53,754 nucleotides of DNA from an uncultured Desulfobulbaceae bacterium (GCA_947259115.1 CAMYKS010000040.1:1-53754); one strand, 5' to 3'. Shown: positions 43,573-53,640, numbered from the stretch's first letter. Notes: a model not told the origin generated them from the sequence alone. Translations and numbers: made by a program.

Positions 43573-43998
43573 ATGGTTCGCATTACAGATGCAATGAAGC
43601 TTGACGAACGTGAAATTCAGTTCAAATTTATACGGTCCCCTGGGCCTGGTGGTCAGCATGTCAACAAGACTGCAACTGCAGTTGAGCTGCGTTTTGACGT
43701 AAGGCATTCAACCTCTTTGCCTGAAAATGTACGGCTCCGGTTACAGCAACTTGCAAGAAATCGCATCAATACCAAGGGCATCCTCATAATCAATGCAAAC
43801 CGCTTCAGATCCCAGGACCTGAATCGCAAGGATGGGGTTGACCGCCTCAAAGCCCTTATCGCAGAGGCCTCACAGAGACAAAAAAAGCGCCGCAGAACAA
43901 AACCAACCATCGGGTCCATAAAGAAAAGAAAAGAAACCAAACAGAGGCGCGGGAAGTTGAAGCATTCCAGGAAGTCAGTCACTTGGAATAATGGTTAA
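43573..43998 (+). CDS. arfB: Alternative ribosome-rescue peptidyl-tRNA hydrolase ArfB
   Basis: A 141-aa release-factor-like protein with the GGQ motif in RSPGPGGQHVNKTATAVELR and a long Lys/Arg tail that enters the mRNA channel of stalled ribosomes. It hydrolyses peptidyl-tRNA on non-stop complexes. The ATG at 43573 or the adjacent GTG at 43570 could start it. Confidence 0.92.
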   Translation: MVRITDAMKLDEREIQFKFIRSPGPGGQHVNKTATAVELRFDVRHSTSLPENVRLRLQQLARNRINTKGILIINANRFRSQDLNRKDGVDRLKALIAEASQRQKKRRRTKPTIGSIKKRKETKQRRGKLKHSRKSVTWNNG

Positions 43999-44115
43999 TT
44001 TCTCCCTATTTTCTGCGGGAAACAAACTACGTATGGGGGGCCTGTGCTTTATATGGAGAACACCACCGGACGGCCGGGAGAACCGGGCTGTAATCAATTT
44101 TAAACGGTCTCAAGC

Positions 44116-44144
44116 TTGACTGAAAACACTAAACTGATTAATAA
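44116..44144 (+). promoter_or_regulatory. Promoter of tRNA-Leu
   Basis: TTGACT (44116-44121), a 17-bp spacer and TAATAA (44139-44144), ending 11 bp before the mature tRNA. Confidence 0.55.
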
Positions 44145-44155
44145 TATAAGGTTAA

Positions 44156-44242
44156 GCGAGAGTGGCGGAACTGGTAGACGCACTGGACTTAGGATCCAGC
44201 GCACTTGCGTGCATGGGGGTTCAACTCCCCCCTCTCGCACCA
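44156..44242 (+). tRNA. tRNA-Leu (anticodon TAG)
   Basis: The acceptor GCGAGAG/CTCTCGC, anticodon stem-loop CTGGACTTAGGATCCAG, a long variable arm as in leucine tRNAs, and an encoded CCA. It reads CUN codons, mainly CUA. Confidence 0.95.
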
Positions 44243-44336
44243 GATTATTTGATATCCTCAGTATTTATTTTGATTAAAAGCAGGTAATTACCCACAATAA
44301 TATAATTAATCTTATCAGGTAAAAGGAAGGTATTTG

Positions 44337-45680
44337 ATGCAGGTCACTGTAAACGAGGTTGGAGGTCTGACCAAAAAATTGAAAATTGTGCTTCCGAAAG
44401 AGGAAGTGTCCAAAGAAATTGATGCCGGATTTCGCAAAATCAAAAATGATGCCAAGATAAAGGGGTACCGGCGGGGTAAGGTGCCGCTGCATGTTTTGGA
44501 ACGAACCTACGGACAGCAGGTACGTGCCGAGGTAGCTGAAAAGCTGGTACAGGCAACATATTTTGATGCGGTTGAAAAGGAAAAACTGGATGTGGTCGCC
44601 CACCCGGAGATCAAAACTCCTATCTTTGAGGAAGACGGCAGCTTCTCCTATGAGGCTGAAGTTGATACCCGCCCTCTGTTTGAATTGCAGGATTATAAAG
44701 GGTTGGAGATCGAAAAAGAGGAAATTACCGTCACTGATGCAGAGATTGACTCTAAGGTTGACGGCCTGCGCAAGGAAATGGCGCCTCTACGCAGCGTAGA
44801 AGGCCGTGCTGTCGGGGAAGGCGATATTGTCATAGTTGATTTTGACGGCTTTCATGACGGGGTGCAGATGGAGCAGGTTCATGGGGAAAATGTCAATGTG
44901 GATGTCGGCACAGGGCGGCATGGACAGGAGTTTGAAAATAATCTCATAGGTATGAAGAGTGGGGAGGAATCATCAGTTGAGGTTGATTTTAACGCTGACT
45001 CGCCCAACCCGGTTCTGGCAGGCAAGAAAGTAGAATTCAAAATTAAGGTACATGATGTAAAGGAGCGGGTACTGCCCGAGCTTGACGATGAATTTGCCAA
45101 GGATGTCGGGGAGGAGTTTGATTCACTTGAGGCGTTGCGTCAGCATGTGAGTGAAAGTCTCCGTGCAGAAAAAGAGCAGGCCCTGGAGGGCGATCTTGCA
45201 GACAGGATCATGCAGAAACTGGTTGAGGCAAATCAATTTGAAGTGCCGGCACGTCTTGTGCAGTATGAAATTAATGAATACATTAAACAGACAGAGGAAA
45301 CTCTTAAAAGAGGGGGCATGTCCCTTGAAGCAGCCGGCATCAATCGGGCAGAAGCTGAAGAACGCTACCGTGAAACTGCGGTCAAAAGAGTACGCGGTGA
45401 TTTTATTCTGAAAAAGATCGCGGAACAGGAAGACATAAAAGTCCTGGATGAGGATATGAAACAGGGGTTTTCCAGGATTGCAAAACAATACAACATGACA
45501 GTTGCCGAAGTTAAAGGCTATTTCAAGAGCCGTGATGATATGCTTCCATTTATCAGTGAACTTTTGAATGAGAAAGTTTTGAAGTTTCTTCACACTGAGT
45601 CGAACTTTGTCCCATTGGCTGCAACTGTAACTGAAGAGGCTGAAGAAATTACTGTTAAAAATGAAACGGCAGGAGAATAG
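44337..45680 (+). CDS. tig: Trigger factor
   Basis: This 447-aa ribosome-bound chaperone and prolyl isomerase has an N-terminal ribosome-binding domain with [19 protein letters not shown] (the GFRxGxxP site is varied to GYRRGKVP), an FKBP-type middle domain with [10 protein letters not shown], and a helical C-terminal domain. The ATG at 44337 has AAGGAAGG upstream. It is followed after 2 bp by clpP, the usual tig-clpP-clpX-lon order. Confidence 0.95.
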   Translation: MQVTVNEVGGLTKKLKIVLPKEEVSKEIDAGFRKIKNDAKIKGYRRGKVPLHVLERTYGQQVRAEVAEKLVQATYFDAVEKEKLDVVAHPEIKTPIFEEDGSFSYEAEVDTRPLFELQDYKGLEIEKEEITVTDAEIDSKVDGLRKEMAPLRSVEGRAVGEGDIVIVDFDGFHDGVQMEQVHGENVNVDVGTGRHGQEFENNLIGMKSGEESSVEVDFNADSPNPVLAGKKVEFKIKVHDVKERVLPELDDEFAKDVGEEFDSLEALRQHVSESLRAEKEQALEGDLADRIMQKLVEANQFEVPARLVQYEINEYIKQTEETLKRGGMSLEAAGINRAEAEERYRETAVKRVRGDFILKKIAEQEDIKVLDEDMKQGFSRIAKQYNMTVAEVKGYFKSRDDMLPFISELLNEKVLKFLHTESNFVPLAATVTEEAEEITVKNETAGE

Positions 45681-45682
45681 GT

Positions 45683-46291
45683 ATGAACCTTATTCCCATG
45701 GTAGTGGAACAGAGCCCTCGCGGTGAAAGGGCTTATGATATATATTCTCGGCTTCTGAAGGAGCGTATCATATTTCTTGGCACACCGGTTTCAGACGAGA
45801 TCGCCAGCCTTATCATTGCTCAAATACTTTTTCTTGAGGCGGAAGACCCGGATAAGGATATTACTTTTTATGTTAATTCTCCGGGCGGTGTTGTAACGGC
45901 AGGACTGGCAATCTACGACACAATGCGTTATGTGCGCTGCGATATTGCAACGCTGTGCATGGGACAGGCCGCCAGCATGGGAGCGTTATTGCTTGCCGCA
46001 GGCACCGCGGGCAAACGGTACGCCCTGCCCAATTCCAGGATTCTTATCCACCAGCCCATGGGAGGCTTCCATGGGCAGGCCACGGATATCGATATCCATG
46101 CCCAGGAAATTTTACGCATGCGTCATGATTTGAACAAGATACTTGCGCAACATACGGGTCAGAATCTCCGCAAGATCAAGAAGGATACCGAGCGTGATTA
46201 TTTTATGAGTGCTGAAGAAGCGAAAAAGTATGGTATAATAGACAAGGTTCTTGAGAAAAGAGCTAAATCTAATGAGGAGACAGAATCGTGA
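45683..46291 (+). CDS. clpP: ATP-dependent Clp protease proteolytic subunit
   Basis: A 202-aa serine protease subunit forming a 14-mer. The catalytic Ser98 in GQAASMGA and His123 in IHQPMGG are visible, with the Asp about 50 residues later. The N-terminus [22 protein letters not shown] is typical. It overlaps clpX by 4 bp (GTGA). Confidence 0.97.
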   Translation: MNLIPMVVEQSPRGERAYDIYSRLLKERIIFLGTPVSDEIASLIIAQILFLEAEDPDKDITFYVNSPGGVVTAGLAIYDTMRYVRCDIATLCMGQAASMGALLLAAGTAGKRYALPNSRILIHQPMGGFHGQATDIDIHAQEILRMRHDLNKILAQHTGQNLRKIKKDTERDYFMSAEEAKKYGIIDKVLEKRAKSNEETES

Positions 46292-47556
46292 CAAAGAAGC
46301 ACAGCAATAGTGATACTACCTGTTATTGTTCCTTTTGCGGGAAAAGCCAGGAGGATGTTACCAAGCTGATTGCAGGTCCTGCTGTATACATCTGTGATGA
46401 ATGCATTGAATTATGTAATGAGATTGTTTTGGAAGGCTCTCTTCCCGACGAGAACGTTCTGCAGGAAAAGTCCGCGTTATTAAAGCCAATTGATATCAAT
46501 AAGCACCTGGATGATTATGTGATCGGCCAGGAATATGCCAAGCGGGTCCTTGCGGTTGCTGTCCATAACCATTACAAGCGCATCGATGCCCTGAGCCGTG
46601 GTGAGGAAAACCAGGTTGAGCTGCAGAAAAGCAACATTATTCTCATAGGCCCGACAGGCAGCGGTAAAACCCTGATGGCCCAAACACTGGCGAAGATTCT
46701 CAACGTCCCTTTCACCATGGCCGATGCCACCACCCTCACTGAAGCCGGCTATGTTGGCGAAGATGTCGAGAACATACTGGTCAGTCTTCTGCAGGCTGCT
46801 GATTACGATGTGAAAAAGGCGAGCCGGGGCATAATATACATAGATGAAATTGATAAAATAGCCCGCAAGACCGACAGCCCTTCCATTACCAGGGATGTTT
46901 CCGGAGAGGGCGTGCAGCAGGCACTGCTTAAAATCATCGAGGGCACAATAGCGAGCGTACCTCCTAAAGGCGGGCGCAAGCATCCCCAGCAGGAACTGGT
47001 GAAAATTGATACGGCAAATATACTTTTTATCTGCGGCGGTGCATTTGTCGGGCTTGACAGAGTGATAAAAAAGCGGACCGGGACAAAATCAATGGGATTC
47101 GGTGCCAAGGTCGTCAGTACGGCACAGAAAAAGGTTAGTGATTATCTTGCCCTGGTACGATCTGAAGATCTGCTGCATTTTGGTTTGATCCCGGAACTGA
47201 TGGGGCGGCTGCCGGTAATCGCCACCATGAATGAGCTCGATGAGGAAGATCTGGTTCGTATTCTGCGTGAGCCTAAAAACGCCTTGACCAAACAGTATGA
47301 AAAACTTTTTGAGTTTGACAACATCCGGTTGCGTTTCACGGAAGGAGCCTTGCGGGCAATTGCCCATGAAGCACTGAAGCGGCAGGCCGGCGCTCGCGGA
47401 CTGCGTTCCGTGATGGAAACCGCCATGCTGGATGTAATGTATGAACTGCCTTCAGAACCTGCTGCCCGGGAATGTGTCATCAGTGAGCAGGTTATAGTTA
47501 ATGGGGACTACCCGGTAGTCCTGTACGAGAATTCGGAAAAAAAGAAAAGCGCATAA
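46288..47556 (+). CDS. clpX: Clp protease ATP-binding subunit ClpX
   Basis: A 422-aa AAA+ unfoldase. The N-terminal zinc domain has Cys14, Cys17, Cys36 and Cys39 ([16 protein letters not shown]). It also has Walker A GPTGSGKT, Walker B IIYIDEID and pore loop GYVGEDV. GTG start inside the clpP stop, behind GAGGAG. It forms ClpXP with the preceding product. Confidence 0.97.
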   Translation: MTKKHSNSDTTCYCSFCGKSQEDVTKLIAGPAVYICDECIELCNEIVLEGSLPDENVLQEKSALLKPIDINKHLDDYVIGQEYAKRVLAVAVHNHYKRIDALSRGEENQVELQKSNIILIGPTGSGKTLMAQTLAKILNVPFTMADATTLTEAGYVGEDVENILVSLLQAADYDVKKASRGIIYIDEIDKIARKTDSPSITRDVSGEGVQQALLKIIEGTIASVPPKGGRKHPQQELVKIDTANILFICGGAFVGLDRVIKKRTGTKSMGFGAKVVSTAQKKVSDYLALVRSEDLLHFGLIPELMGRLPVIATMNELDEEDLVRILREPKNALTKQYEKLFEFDNIRLRFTEGALRAIAHEALKRQAGARGLRSVMETAMLDVMYELPSEPAARECVISEQVIVNGDYPVVLYENSEKKKSA

Positions 47557-47572
47557 AGCCTTAGAAGCAGCT

Positions 47573-49984
47573 ATGATTGAATTAGAAAAAGAAAATAAGA
47601 TATATCCATTAATGCCGCTGCGGGATATCGTGGTATTCCCCCATATGGTTGCACCGTTGGTTGTTGGACGTCAGAAATCCATCAAGGCCCTTGAAAGTGC
47701 AATGTCCAAGAAAACCGAGGTGTTCCTGGTAACCCAGAAAGATGCCAATGAGGATGAGCCTGAACCGGAAGCACTGAATACCGTTGGAACCATTGCGGTC
47801 GTCATGCAGTTGCTGCGTCTGCCGGACGGCACCATCAAGGCGCTTGTGGAAGGTAAAAGGCGTGGCAGGATAATCTCCTTCCAGCCACAGTTACACTTCA
47901 TGGCCGCTGAAATCGATGAGTCTCCTGAAACCGATGATGATGGCCCAGAGGTTATTGCCTACGTACGGGAAATACGTGCTGCCTTTGAAGAGTACATAAA
48001 AACAAACAAGAAGATTCCCAAAGAGGTTTTGAAATCCATCGGGGCCATAACGGACCCACGCCGTTTTGTTGATGTCTCTGTTTCCCATCTACCGTTGGAT
48101 ACTAAAGAGAAACAGGAAATTTTAGAGGTCTTTTCCGTTATTGATCGTCTCAAGTCGACCCTGGAATTTATTCAACGGGAAATTGAGATTACCAGGCTTG
48201 AACATGACATCCGCTCCCAGGTCAAAAAGAAGATGGAGAAAACCCAGAAGGATTACTATCTCAACGAGCAGATGCGGGTGATTCAGCAGGAGATGAGTGG
48301 TGGTGATGAAGACAGCAGCGGCCTTGCTGAGCTTGAAAAGTCCATTAAGGAAAAGAAACTGCCCAAGCATGTCTCTACCAAAGTTACGCAGGAATTTAAG
48401 AAACTGAAATTCATGCAGCCCATGTCCGCTGAGGCAACGGTAATCAGAAACTACATTGACACTATTCTCAGCCTGCCCTGGTATGAGAAAACCGAGTCAA
48501 TAATTAATATTAATGAAGCCGAGGAAATCCTGGAAGCGGACCATTACGGTTTGAAAAAGCCCAAGGAAAGGATCATTGAATATCTTGCAGTGCAGGCCCA
48601 GGTAAAAAAGATCAGGGGGCCGATCCTCTGCCTGGTTGGACCTCCTGGTGTTGGTAAAACATCCCTGTGTAAATCCATTGCCCGTGCAATGGACAGGAAA
48701 TATATCAGGCTTTCACTGGGCGGCGTCCGGGACGAGGCTGAAATAAGGGGGCATCGGCGTACCTATATCGGGGCCCTGCCGGGCAAGATCCTGCAGTCAA
48801 TGCAAAAGGCCAAGGTCATCAATCCGCTTTTCTGCCTTGATGAGGTAGACAAGATGAGCATGGATTTCAGGGGTGATCCAGCTTCCGCGCTTCTTGAAGT
48901 CCTTGATCCTGAACAGAATCATTCGTTTAATGACCACTACCTTGACCTGGATTATGATCTTTCAGACATCTTCTTTGTGACCACGGCCAATAATCTGCAT
49001 GCCATCCCGGCGCCTTTACAGGATCGCATGGAGATTATCAAGCTCAATGGCTACACTGAGGAGGATAAGCTCAGAATAGCCCAGGGATTCCTTATTCCCA
49101 AGCAGCTTGAGGCAAATGGCTTTAAGCCTGATGATATCAGCTTTAATGAGAGAAGTATTCAGGAGATTATCAGGAGGTATACCAGGGAGGCGGGTGTCCG
49201 TAATCTTGAGCGCAATATCGCCTCTGTGTGCCGCAAGGTAGCCCGGGACCGATTAAAGAAGAACGAGATTGACAGGAAGTACAGGATCACCGCAAAAACC
49301 ATTCACCGGCATCTTGGTATTCCGAGATTCCGTTTTGGACTGGCTGAAGAAAATGATGAGGTTGGTTTGTCAACAGGTCTTGCCTGGACTGAGGTTGGCG
49401 GCGAACTGCTGCAGATTGAAACAACCCTTATGCCGGGCAAGGGCCAATTGACTATTACCGGTAAACTGGGAGATGTTATGCAGGAGTCTGCCCAGGCAGC
49501 CTTAAGCTATGTTCGCTCAAGGGCCCTGCGCCTTGGTTTGTTGCCGGATTTTTATCAGAAGCTTGATATCCATGTCCATGTACCCGAAGGGGCAATTCCC
49601 AAGGATGGCCCTTCTGCGGGTATTACCATGGCAACCTCCATGGTCTCGGCCCTCTTAAAGATTCCGGTTCGGCGTGATATTGCCATGACAGGAGAAATAA
49701 CACTGCGGGGCAGGGTGCTGCCCATAGGCGGCTTAACGGAAAAACTGCTTGCTGCCCGGCGGGGCAATATCAAGCATGTTTTGATACCCAAGGAAAATGA
49801 ACGCAATCTGGCAGAAGTGCCGATCAGGGTGCGTAATGTACTGAAGATAGAACTGGTTGAGCACATGGATATAGTCCTGCAGAAAGCACTGGTGCTTAAG
49901 GAAGACACCCCGCTTTTTACTGAGGTGCCCCTGGAATCCGTGAGTGCTGATATTTCTGCCTCAGTCCATAATGTACCCCATTAA
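47573..49984 (+). CDS. lon: ATP-dependent protease Lon
   Basis: An 803-aa AAA+ protease with an N-terminal LON substrate domain ([19 protein letters not shown]), a coiled region, Walker [10 protein letters not shown], Walker [10 protein letters not shown], and a Ser-Lys protease domain with PKDGPSAGI and the Lys in [11 protein letters not shown]. Full length. It lies 16 bp after clpX. No heat-shock promoter was identified. Confidence 0.97.
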   Translation: MIELEKENKIYPLMPLRDIVVFPHMVAPLVVGRQKSIKALESAMSKKTEVFLVTQKDANEDEPEPEALNTVGTIAVVMQLLRLPDGTIKALVEGKRRGRIISFQPQLHFMAAEIDESPETDDDGPEVIAYVREIRAAFEEYIKTNKKIPKEVLKSIGAITDPRRFVDVSVSHLPLDTKEKQEILEVFSVIDRLKSTLEFIQREIEITRLEHDIRSQVKKKMEKTQKDYYLNEQMRVIQQEMSGGDEDSSGLAELEKSIKEKKLPKHVSTKVTQEFKKLKFMQPMSAEATVIRNYIDTILSLPWYEKTESIININEAEEILEADHYGLKKPKERIIEYLAVQAQVKKIRGPILCLVGPPGVGKTSLCKSIARAMDRKYIRLSLGGVRDEAEIRGHRRTYIGALPGKILQSMQKAKVINPLFCLDEVDKMSMDFRGDPASALLEVLDPEQNHSFNDHYLDLDYDLSDIFFVTTANNLHAIPAPLQDRMEIIKLNGYTEEDKLRIAQGFLIPKQLEANGFKPDDISFNERSIQEIIRRYTREAGVRNLERNIASVCRKVARDRLKKNEIDRKYRITAKTIHRHLGIPRFRFGLAEENDEVGLSTGLAWTEVGGELLQIETTLMPGKGQLTITGKLGDVMQESAQAALSYVRSRALRLGLLPDFYQKLDIHVHVPEGAIPKDGPSAGITMATSMVSALLKIPVRRDIAMTGEITLRGRVLPIGGLTEKLLAARRGNIKHVLIPKENERNLAEVPIRVRNVLKIELVEHMDIVLQKALVLKEDTPLFTEVPLESVSADISASVHNVPH

Positions 49985-50140
49985 TGCATAAAGGATTTTT
50001 GCGTAGTTTTTGTCGGCTTTCGTATTGCTGCCCGCAAGGGTGAAAAGTACTCGACGGACAGTTTTTGCGCCTGTATTATGTTCATAGTATAAGGTCCCCG
50101 TTGTTGACTGCAAATCTTTTTGCCATTGCATCATTTTTGC

Positions 50141-50170
50141 TTGACTTAAGCAAGGTCTAACTGTTATTAA
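50141..50170 (+). promoter_or_regulatory. Promoter of the tRNA-Val/tRNA-Asp unit
   Basis: TTGACT (50141-50146), then TATTAA (50165-50170) after 18 bp (TTATTA at 17 bp also fits), ending 19 bp before tRNA-Val. Confidence 0.6.
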
Positions 50171-50188
50171 AACGCTTCTATTGACGGG

Positions 50189-50264
50189 GGGCGGGTAGCT
50201 CAGTTGGGAGAGCATCGGCCTTACAAGCCGAGGGTCACAGGTTCAAGCCCTGTTCCGCCCACCA
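50189..50264 (+). tRNA. tRNA-Val (anticodon TAC)
   Basis: The acceptor GGGCGGG/TCCGCCC, D-arm GCTC...GAGC, anticodon arm TCGGCCTTACAAGCCGA, T-arm GGTTCAAGCC, and an encoded CCA. Confidence 0.96.
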
Positions 50265-50315
50265 TTTGTAAATAAATTCGAAATTCGATATTCGGATTTA
50301 GAAATTACCCTTCGC

Positions 50316-50393
50316 GGGGTCGTAGTTCAGTTTGGTTAGAACGCCGGCCTGTCACGCCGGAGGTCGCGAGTTCGAGTCTCGTCGGCCCCGCCA
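50316..50393 (+). tRNA. tRNA-Asp (anticodon GTC)
   Basis: The acceptor GGGGTCG/CGGCCCC, anticodon arm CCGGCCTGTCACGCCGG, T-arm GAGTTCGAGTCTC, discriminator G and an encoded CCA. Co-transcribed with tRNA-Val. Confidence 0.96.
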
Positions 50394-50401
50394 GCAATAA
50401 A

Positions 50402-50441
50402 GAAAAAGGGATTCAGCGATTTTGCTGAGTCCCTTTTTCTT
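50402..50441 (+). terminator. Rho-independent terminator after the tRNAs
   Basis: A long stem AAAAAGGGATTCAGC/GCTGAGTCCCTTTTT (one G-T pair) with loop GATTTT. The A-run and T-run make it potentially bidirectional. Confidence 0.9.
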
Positions 50442-50484
50442 TGGCTAAAAACTTAATTTCCAACTCTATTTCCAACATGAAAGG

Positions 50485-50519
50485 CATAAAAAAGCCCCTC
50501 CCGGTTTCCCAGGAGGGGT
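50485..50519 (-). terminator. Minus-strand terminator without a visible gene
   Basis: On the minus strand the stem CCCCTCC/GGAGGGG with loop TGGGAAACCG is followed by CTTTTTT. No coding sequence precedes it on that strand up to 51100, so it may end a small RNA or antisense transcript. Confidence 0.7.
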
Positions 50520-50859
50520 AAATATATCCAATGGACGCCTTTATATTTTAAGAATCATTCACAAGTCAAAAGAGATAGCAGATCTTTATAGCTGGTAATA
50601 CTCAGCATATGAAAACAAGCCCCTAAAGCAGAGGGTAATTGAATGGTGCGCAATTATATAGTTATTTTTAGGAGTTTTACACCAGGCATCTGTATAATGG
50701 CCGGATTTATTTTTGACAGGGTGTCCGGTTATTAATTGGTTATTTTATTGCGACGAGCTAGGGGCGGATTCACAGAACCACCCCAATATTTTGCACAGGC
50801 GAAAATAAAATTACTTATCACCTAGCAAACTTTTGAGCTTCATGTCTCCCCTTCCAATC

Positions 50860-50901
50860 TTTCCGTTTTCCAGGAATCCGGAATTTGTTTTCCGGAAAAC
50901 T
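50860..50901 (+). promoter_or_regulatory. Upstream activating palindrome for the small secreted protein gene
   Basis: TTTCCGT (50860-50866) and CCGGAAAACT (50892-50901) surround the core GGAATCCGGAA (50873-50883). Core-to-right-arm distance is 28 bp, as at 145-187. It is followed 81 bp later by a near-perfect sigma-54 promoter. The rest of 50520-50859 holds no recognisable gene. Confidence 0.78.
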
Positions 50902-50981
50902 GGCTTGGTACCAAGATGACTCATCCCTAAAAAAAATCATAACTAATTGAGATTATTAAAAAGGAAATAGTTTATTTCACT

Positions 50982-50996
50982 TGGCACCGATTTTGC
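50982..50996 (+). promoter_or_regulatory. Sigma-54 (RpoN) promoter
   Basis: TGGCACCGATTTTGC matches TGGCAC-N5-TTGC at every conserved position. Transcription should start near 51008, about 94 bp before the ATG. Confidence 0.9.
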
Positions 50997-51101
50997 TTAA
51001 TTTCATAGTATTCGGTATTAATTATGGTTAGGCTGGGGCGCGGAAAAGCAACTTGGGGCTTTTGCCGCACAATTTGGAATACATAGAAAAAGGAGGATCT
51101 A

Positions 51102-51413
51102 ATGAAAAAAACAATAGTAATTCTTTGCGCCGTAGTTTTAGTTAGTTTTGGAGGGACGGCTCTTGCCAAGGGCCATAAGGACAGCATCTGCCACTATGGT
51201 TCCACGTATAATTTTGATACCATGATGGAGGAGGACATTTCCTTTGTCATTTCGATCTCAAATAAGGGCAACGCCATCCAAGCGCACATTGATAATCACG
51301 GAGATTGCGAACTCCCATTCCTAATTTTGGGTCCGGGGCAAGAATGCAAGCTTGAAAACGACGGCTCTACGGTTTGTAAGGATGTAATGCTCTGCGAATG
51401 TAATGATGTTTGA
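51102..51413 (+). CDS. Small secreted Cys-containing protein
   Basis: A 103-aa protein with signal peptide 1-22 (cleavage after ALA). The mature part begins KGHKDSICHYGS and contains ISISNKGNAIQAHIDNHGDC. This resembles the ICH(Y)...I.V....A..AHL.HGD segment seen in many secreted proteins of PEP-CTERM-bearing bacteria (family memory, not searched). Six cysteines (51-103 region plus ICH) allow disulphides. There is no PEP-CTERM tail. AAGGAGG precedes the ATG. Expression is from its own sigma-54 promoter. Function unknown. Confidence 0.8.
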   Translation: MKKTIVILCAVVLVSFGGTALAKGHKDSICHYGSTYNFDTMMEEDISFVISISNKGNAIQAHIDNHGDCELPFLILGPGQECKLENDGSTVCKDVMLCECNDV

Positions 51414-51432
51414 TATTTAAATATCAGCTACT

Positions 51433-51470
51433 AAATAAGGGCGGAAAATGAAAGATTTCCGCCCTTATTT
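51433..51470. terminator. Strong, symmetrical terminator after the small secreted protein gene
   Basis: AAATAAGGGCGGAAA/TTTCCGCCCTTATTT forms a perfect 15-bp stem with an 8-nt loop, with T-rich sequence following on the plus strand. Confidence 0.92.
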
Positions 51471-51699
51471 TTGTATGGAGATGGGAAAAAGTGGTCAAGT
51501 CACTTTTGTCCTATTATATTTAGGATTTTTCCTGGGTTTTGCAGGCTACGTCCAGGCCTGTGTAATACAAAAAAGTTGCTCCTTCAGGCAGCCAACGGTA
51601 TATCCACATTAAAATATTACACCAGGCAAGCCATAGGCATAAAAGATAATGTTATGATTAAAGAAGAATATGCAATAAGCAATATCTTGCCACTAGACG

Positions 51700-51815
51700 T
51701 AAATTTTCAACCTTAGTGTGAGTCTGCCAGGTGTAATGTGGCAATAGTAACCTGACGGAAAATGATGTCATGGAAAATCCAGGATCGGGAAAATGAAAAA
51801 AAGCCGGATCGAGAT
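51700..51815 (+). repeat. Dispersed repeat, copy A
   Basis: About 115 bp that align along their whole length with 53641-53754, including the blocks TGCCAG...GGC.ATAGTAA, AATGATGTCAT and AAAAAGCCGGATCGAGA. It begins just past the spurious frame at 51471 and runs into the hairpin at 51799. Together with copy B it brackets the cytochrome c peroxidase gene unit as direct repeats. Confidence 0.85.
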
Positions 51816-51840
51816 TTTTAGCTCTCAATTCCGGCTTTAA
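51799..51840 (-). terminator. Terminator-like hairpin at the end of repeat copy A
   Basis: AAAGCCGGA pairs with TTCCGGCTTT, with an inner GAGA/TCTC. On the minus strand it is followed by seven T's, so it backs up termination of the cytochrome c peroxidase gene. Confidence 0.7.
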
Positions 51841-51970
51841 TTTTCAGGTGGATAGCAGCCGCTGTAAATACACAGCCTTTTTTATTTACTATAAAACAGG
51901 GGGCAATGGGTTAGTCTTTTCTACTTGCCACAGTCAGACATATCAGCAATTATGTCGAACATCACATAAA

Positions 51971-52000
51971 TAAAGAAAGCAGGGCCACGGATGACCCTGC
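51971..52000 (-). terminator. Terminator of the cytochrome c peroxidase gene
   Basis: On the minus strand GCAGGG...CCCTGC (stem 51979-51984/51995-52000) is followed by TTTCTTTATTT, 72 bp after the stop codon. Confidence 0.75.
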
Positions 52001-52071
52001 CCGCTTCCATATCTACTCCGAAGATACCACTTAAATATTTCAACCAACAGAATGGTGCTCTATTATCTCCA

Positions 52072-53322
52072 TCAAGGATTAAAATCATCGGAAAGAGTAA
52101 TCAAGAAGGCAACGATGGCATCCTCCTCCTCCGGGGACAACCCCAAATCTCCAAGCTCATCTATATTTACGTTTACCTCAACCTCCGGCTCGGGCCAGCA
52201 GCCCTGATCTAGCGCATCCGTTTCGCTGGTAAATGGGTCAGCGCACTGGGGTTTGACATCCCTTGTGTTGTAAAAGTGAACAATGCCCTTGAGGCTCTTG
52301 AAGTAGCCGTTATGTGCATAGGCTTTGACGATGCAATCATCATTATCGGGCTCGGCTTCACAGGAACCTTTGCCTACGTTGCGCAGGGTCGGGACCTTCT
52401 GTTTGCCCAAGTTCGCTTCCGCATACGGAGCGTAGTCCAATAATCTTGTTGCCAGGAATGCACCCAGGCCTTCATCGACCCAGCCAAAGCCGTCAGGATT
52501 GTAAACGGGCTCCGTGTAGAAGGGATTATCAGGATTCCTCGGCACGCCCAGATTGTCGTAGGTGAAATCGGTGAAAAGCGCCTGCTGGCCGTTGCTTATG
52601 TGGCACCTATGGCACTTTCCTTTACCCCGAAAAAGAGCGAACCCACGCTGCTCCTGCTTGGTCAGCTTGGCCTGGCCCCTAAAACTGTGGTCATACTTGG
52701 AGGTGAAGGCGTTCACCTCGGGCGAAGCTTCATAAGCGGCAATGGAAAGGGCGATGTCGTTGTAAGCCATATCCACATTAGCTGGATCACAGATTTCTTC
52801 TCCCCAGACTTGCCTAAAAAGATCGCCGTAGCTCGCAGTACAAACCAGTTCGACCACGTCAGCTGGTGTAGCAAGGGCCTGCTCAAGCGGGTTCAAGAAC
52901 GGCCCCTGGGCTTGGTCGGCAGCCGGATTGCCCAATTTCTCACCCGTAGCCCGGCCGTCCCAAAAGTTACCGCCGATGAAAAGCGCCTCTTTTTTTTCGA
53001 TCATAAAGTGCAGTACAGGACTGGGCGTGGCATAAGCGGAACTGGGGGGTTTGCGGTTTCCGAAGCGGTCCGCTATCGAGCCCTCATAGACCGCGCCGCC
53101 TGCGTTGATGTCTGTTTCCGGTCCGGTCCATCCCGCTGCCGGGTCGTGGCAAGCCGCGCACGATTGGTTTCCGTTGAACGAAAGATTATTGTCAAAAAAG
53201 ATTGATTTTCCCAACTCTTCCTCCGGGGTGAGTTGCTCTGCCCATGCAGATCCTGATAAAAACACAAAAGCGGTTGAAATCAAAAAAACGAAAGTCCCTT
53301 GAATAATTCTTGCAGTTTTCAT
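52072..53322 (-). CDS. Di-heme cytochrome c peroxidase / MauG-family protein
   Basis: A 416-aa periplasmic protein with signal peptide 1-28 (cleavage after SAWA) and two heme-c sites, CAACH near residue 55 and CHRCH near residue 237, the layout of bacterial cytochrome c peroxidases and MauG-like proteins. Motifs LGKSIFFDNNLSFNGNQSCAACHDP, FWDGRATG and APYAEANLGKQKVPTLRNV match the family. It either detoxifies peroxide or performs an oxidation of another protein. The ATG at 53322 follows GGAGGAGG; an ATG four codons upstream overlaps that ribosome site. It has its own sigma-54 promoter and activating palindrome. Confidence 0.93.
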   Translation of the reverse strand: MKTARIIQGTFVFLISTAFVFLSGSAWAEQLTPEEELGKSIFFDNNLSFNGNQSCAACHDPAAGWTGPETDINAGGAVYEGSIADRFGNRKPPSSAYATPSPVLHFMIEKKEALFIGGNFWDGRATGEKLGNPAADQAQGPFLNPLEQALATPADVVELVCTASYGDLFRQVWGEEICDPANVDMAYNDIALSIAAYEASPEVNAFTSKYDHSFRGQAKLTKQEQRGFALFRGKGKCHRCHISNGQQALFTDFTYDNLGVPRNPDNPFYTEPVYNPDGFGWVDEGLGAFLATRLLDYAPYAEANLGKQKVPTLRNVGKGSCEAEPDNDDCIVKAYAHNGYFKSLKGIVHFYNTRDVKPQCADPFTSETDALDQGCWPEPEVEVNVNIDELGDLGLSPEEEDAIVAFLITLSDDFNP

Positions 53323-53437
53323 TTCCTCCTCCATTACAATAATAAAAATATCTATTACCCCTTAAGCCCTATCCTCTTCAGATTTACACAAGTTAGAATA
53401 CTATTTTTTCATCAATGATTTACTCCTGTTTTCGCAT

Positions 53438-53452
53438 GCAAAAATTACACCG
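53438..53452 (-). promoter_or_regulatory. Sigma-54-type promoter of the cytochrome c peroxidase gene
   Basis: On the minus strand CGGTGT-N5-TTGC keeps the invariant GG and GC at the right spacing, though the -24 box is weaker than at 50982. Its start site would be about 105 bp before the ATG. The activating palindrome is 81 bp upstream. Confidence 0.68.
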
Positions 53453-53532
53453 AATATATCGTCTTTCCTTCCTTTCAATAATATCAGCAAGTTGAAATTA
53501 CCTAACTGAGATATTGGAATTAATCTCAACTG

Positions 53533-53574
53533 AGTTTTCCGGCATATTCTTCCGGATTCCTGGAAACCGGAAAA
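53533..53574 (-). promoter_or_regulatory. Upstream activating palindrome for the cytochrome c peroxidase gene
   Basis: On the minus strand TTTTCCGG, then CCAGGAATCCGGAA, then GCCGGAAAACT: the same layout as at 145-187 and 50860-50901 (core to right arm 27 bp). Confidence 0.77.
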
Positions 53575-53640
53575 TTAAGTAAGGCGAAAAAAAGCTCTGG
53601 TATTTGTCAGGTTTTACTGCGTGTAGCTTGCCAAAAGAAT

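Noticed and set aside
49961..50215. 84-codon minus-strand frame across the lon end and tRNA-Val
   Set aside because: It overlaps a tRNA and the tRNA promoter, so it cannot be a real gene.
51471..51716. 81-codon plus-strand frame after the small secreted protein
   Set aside because: It follows immediately on a strong terminator with no promoter or ribosome site and has irregular composition.
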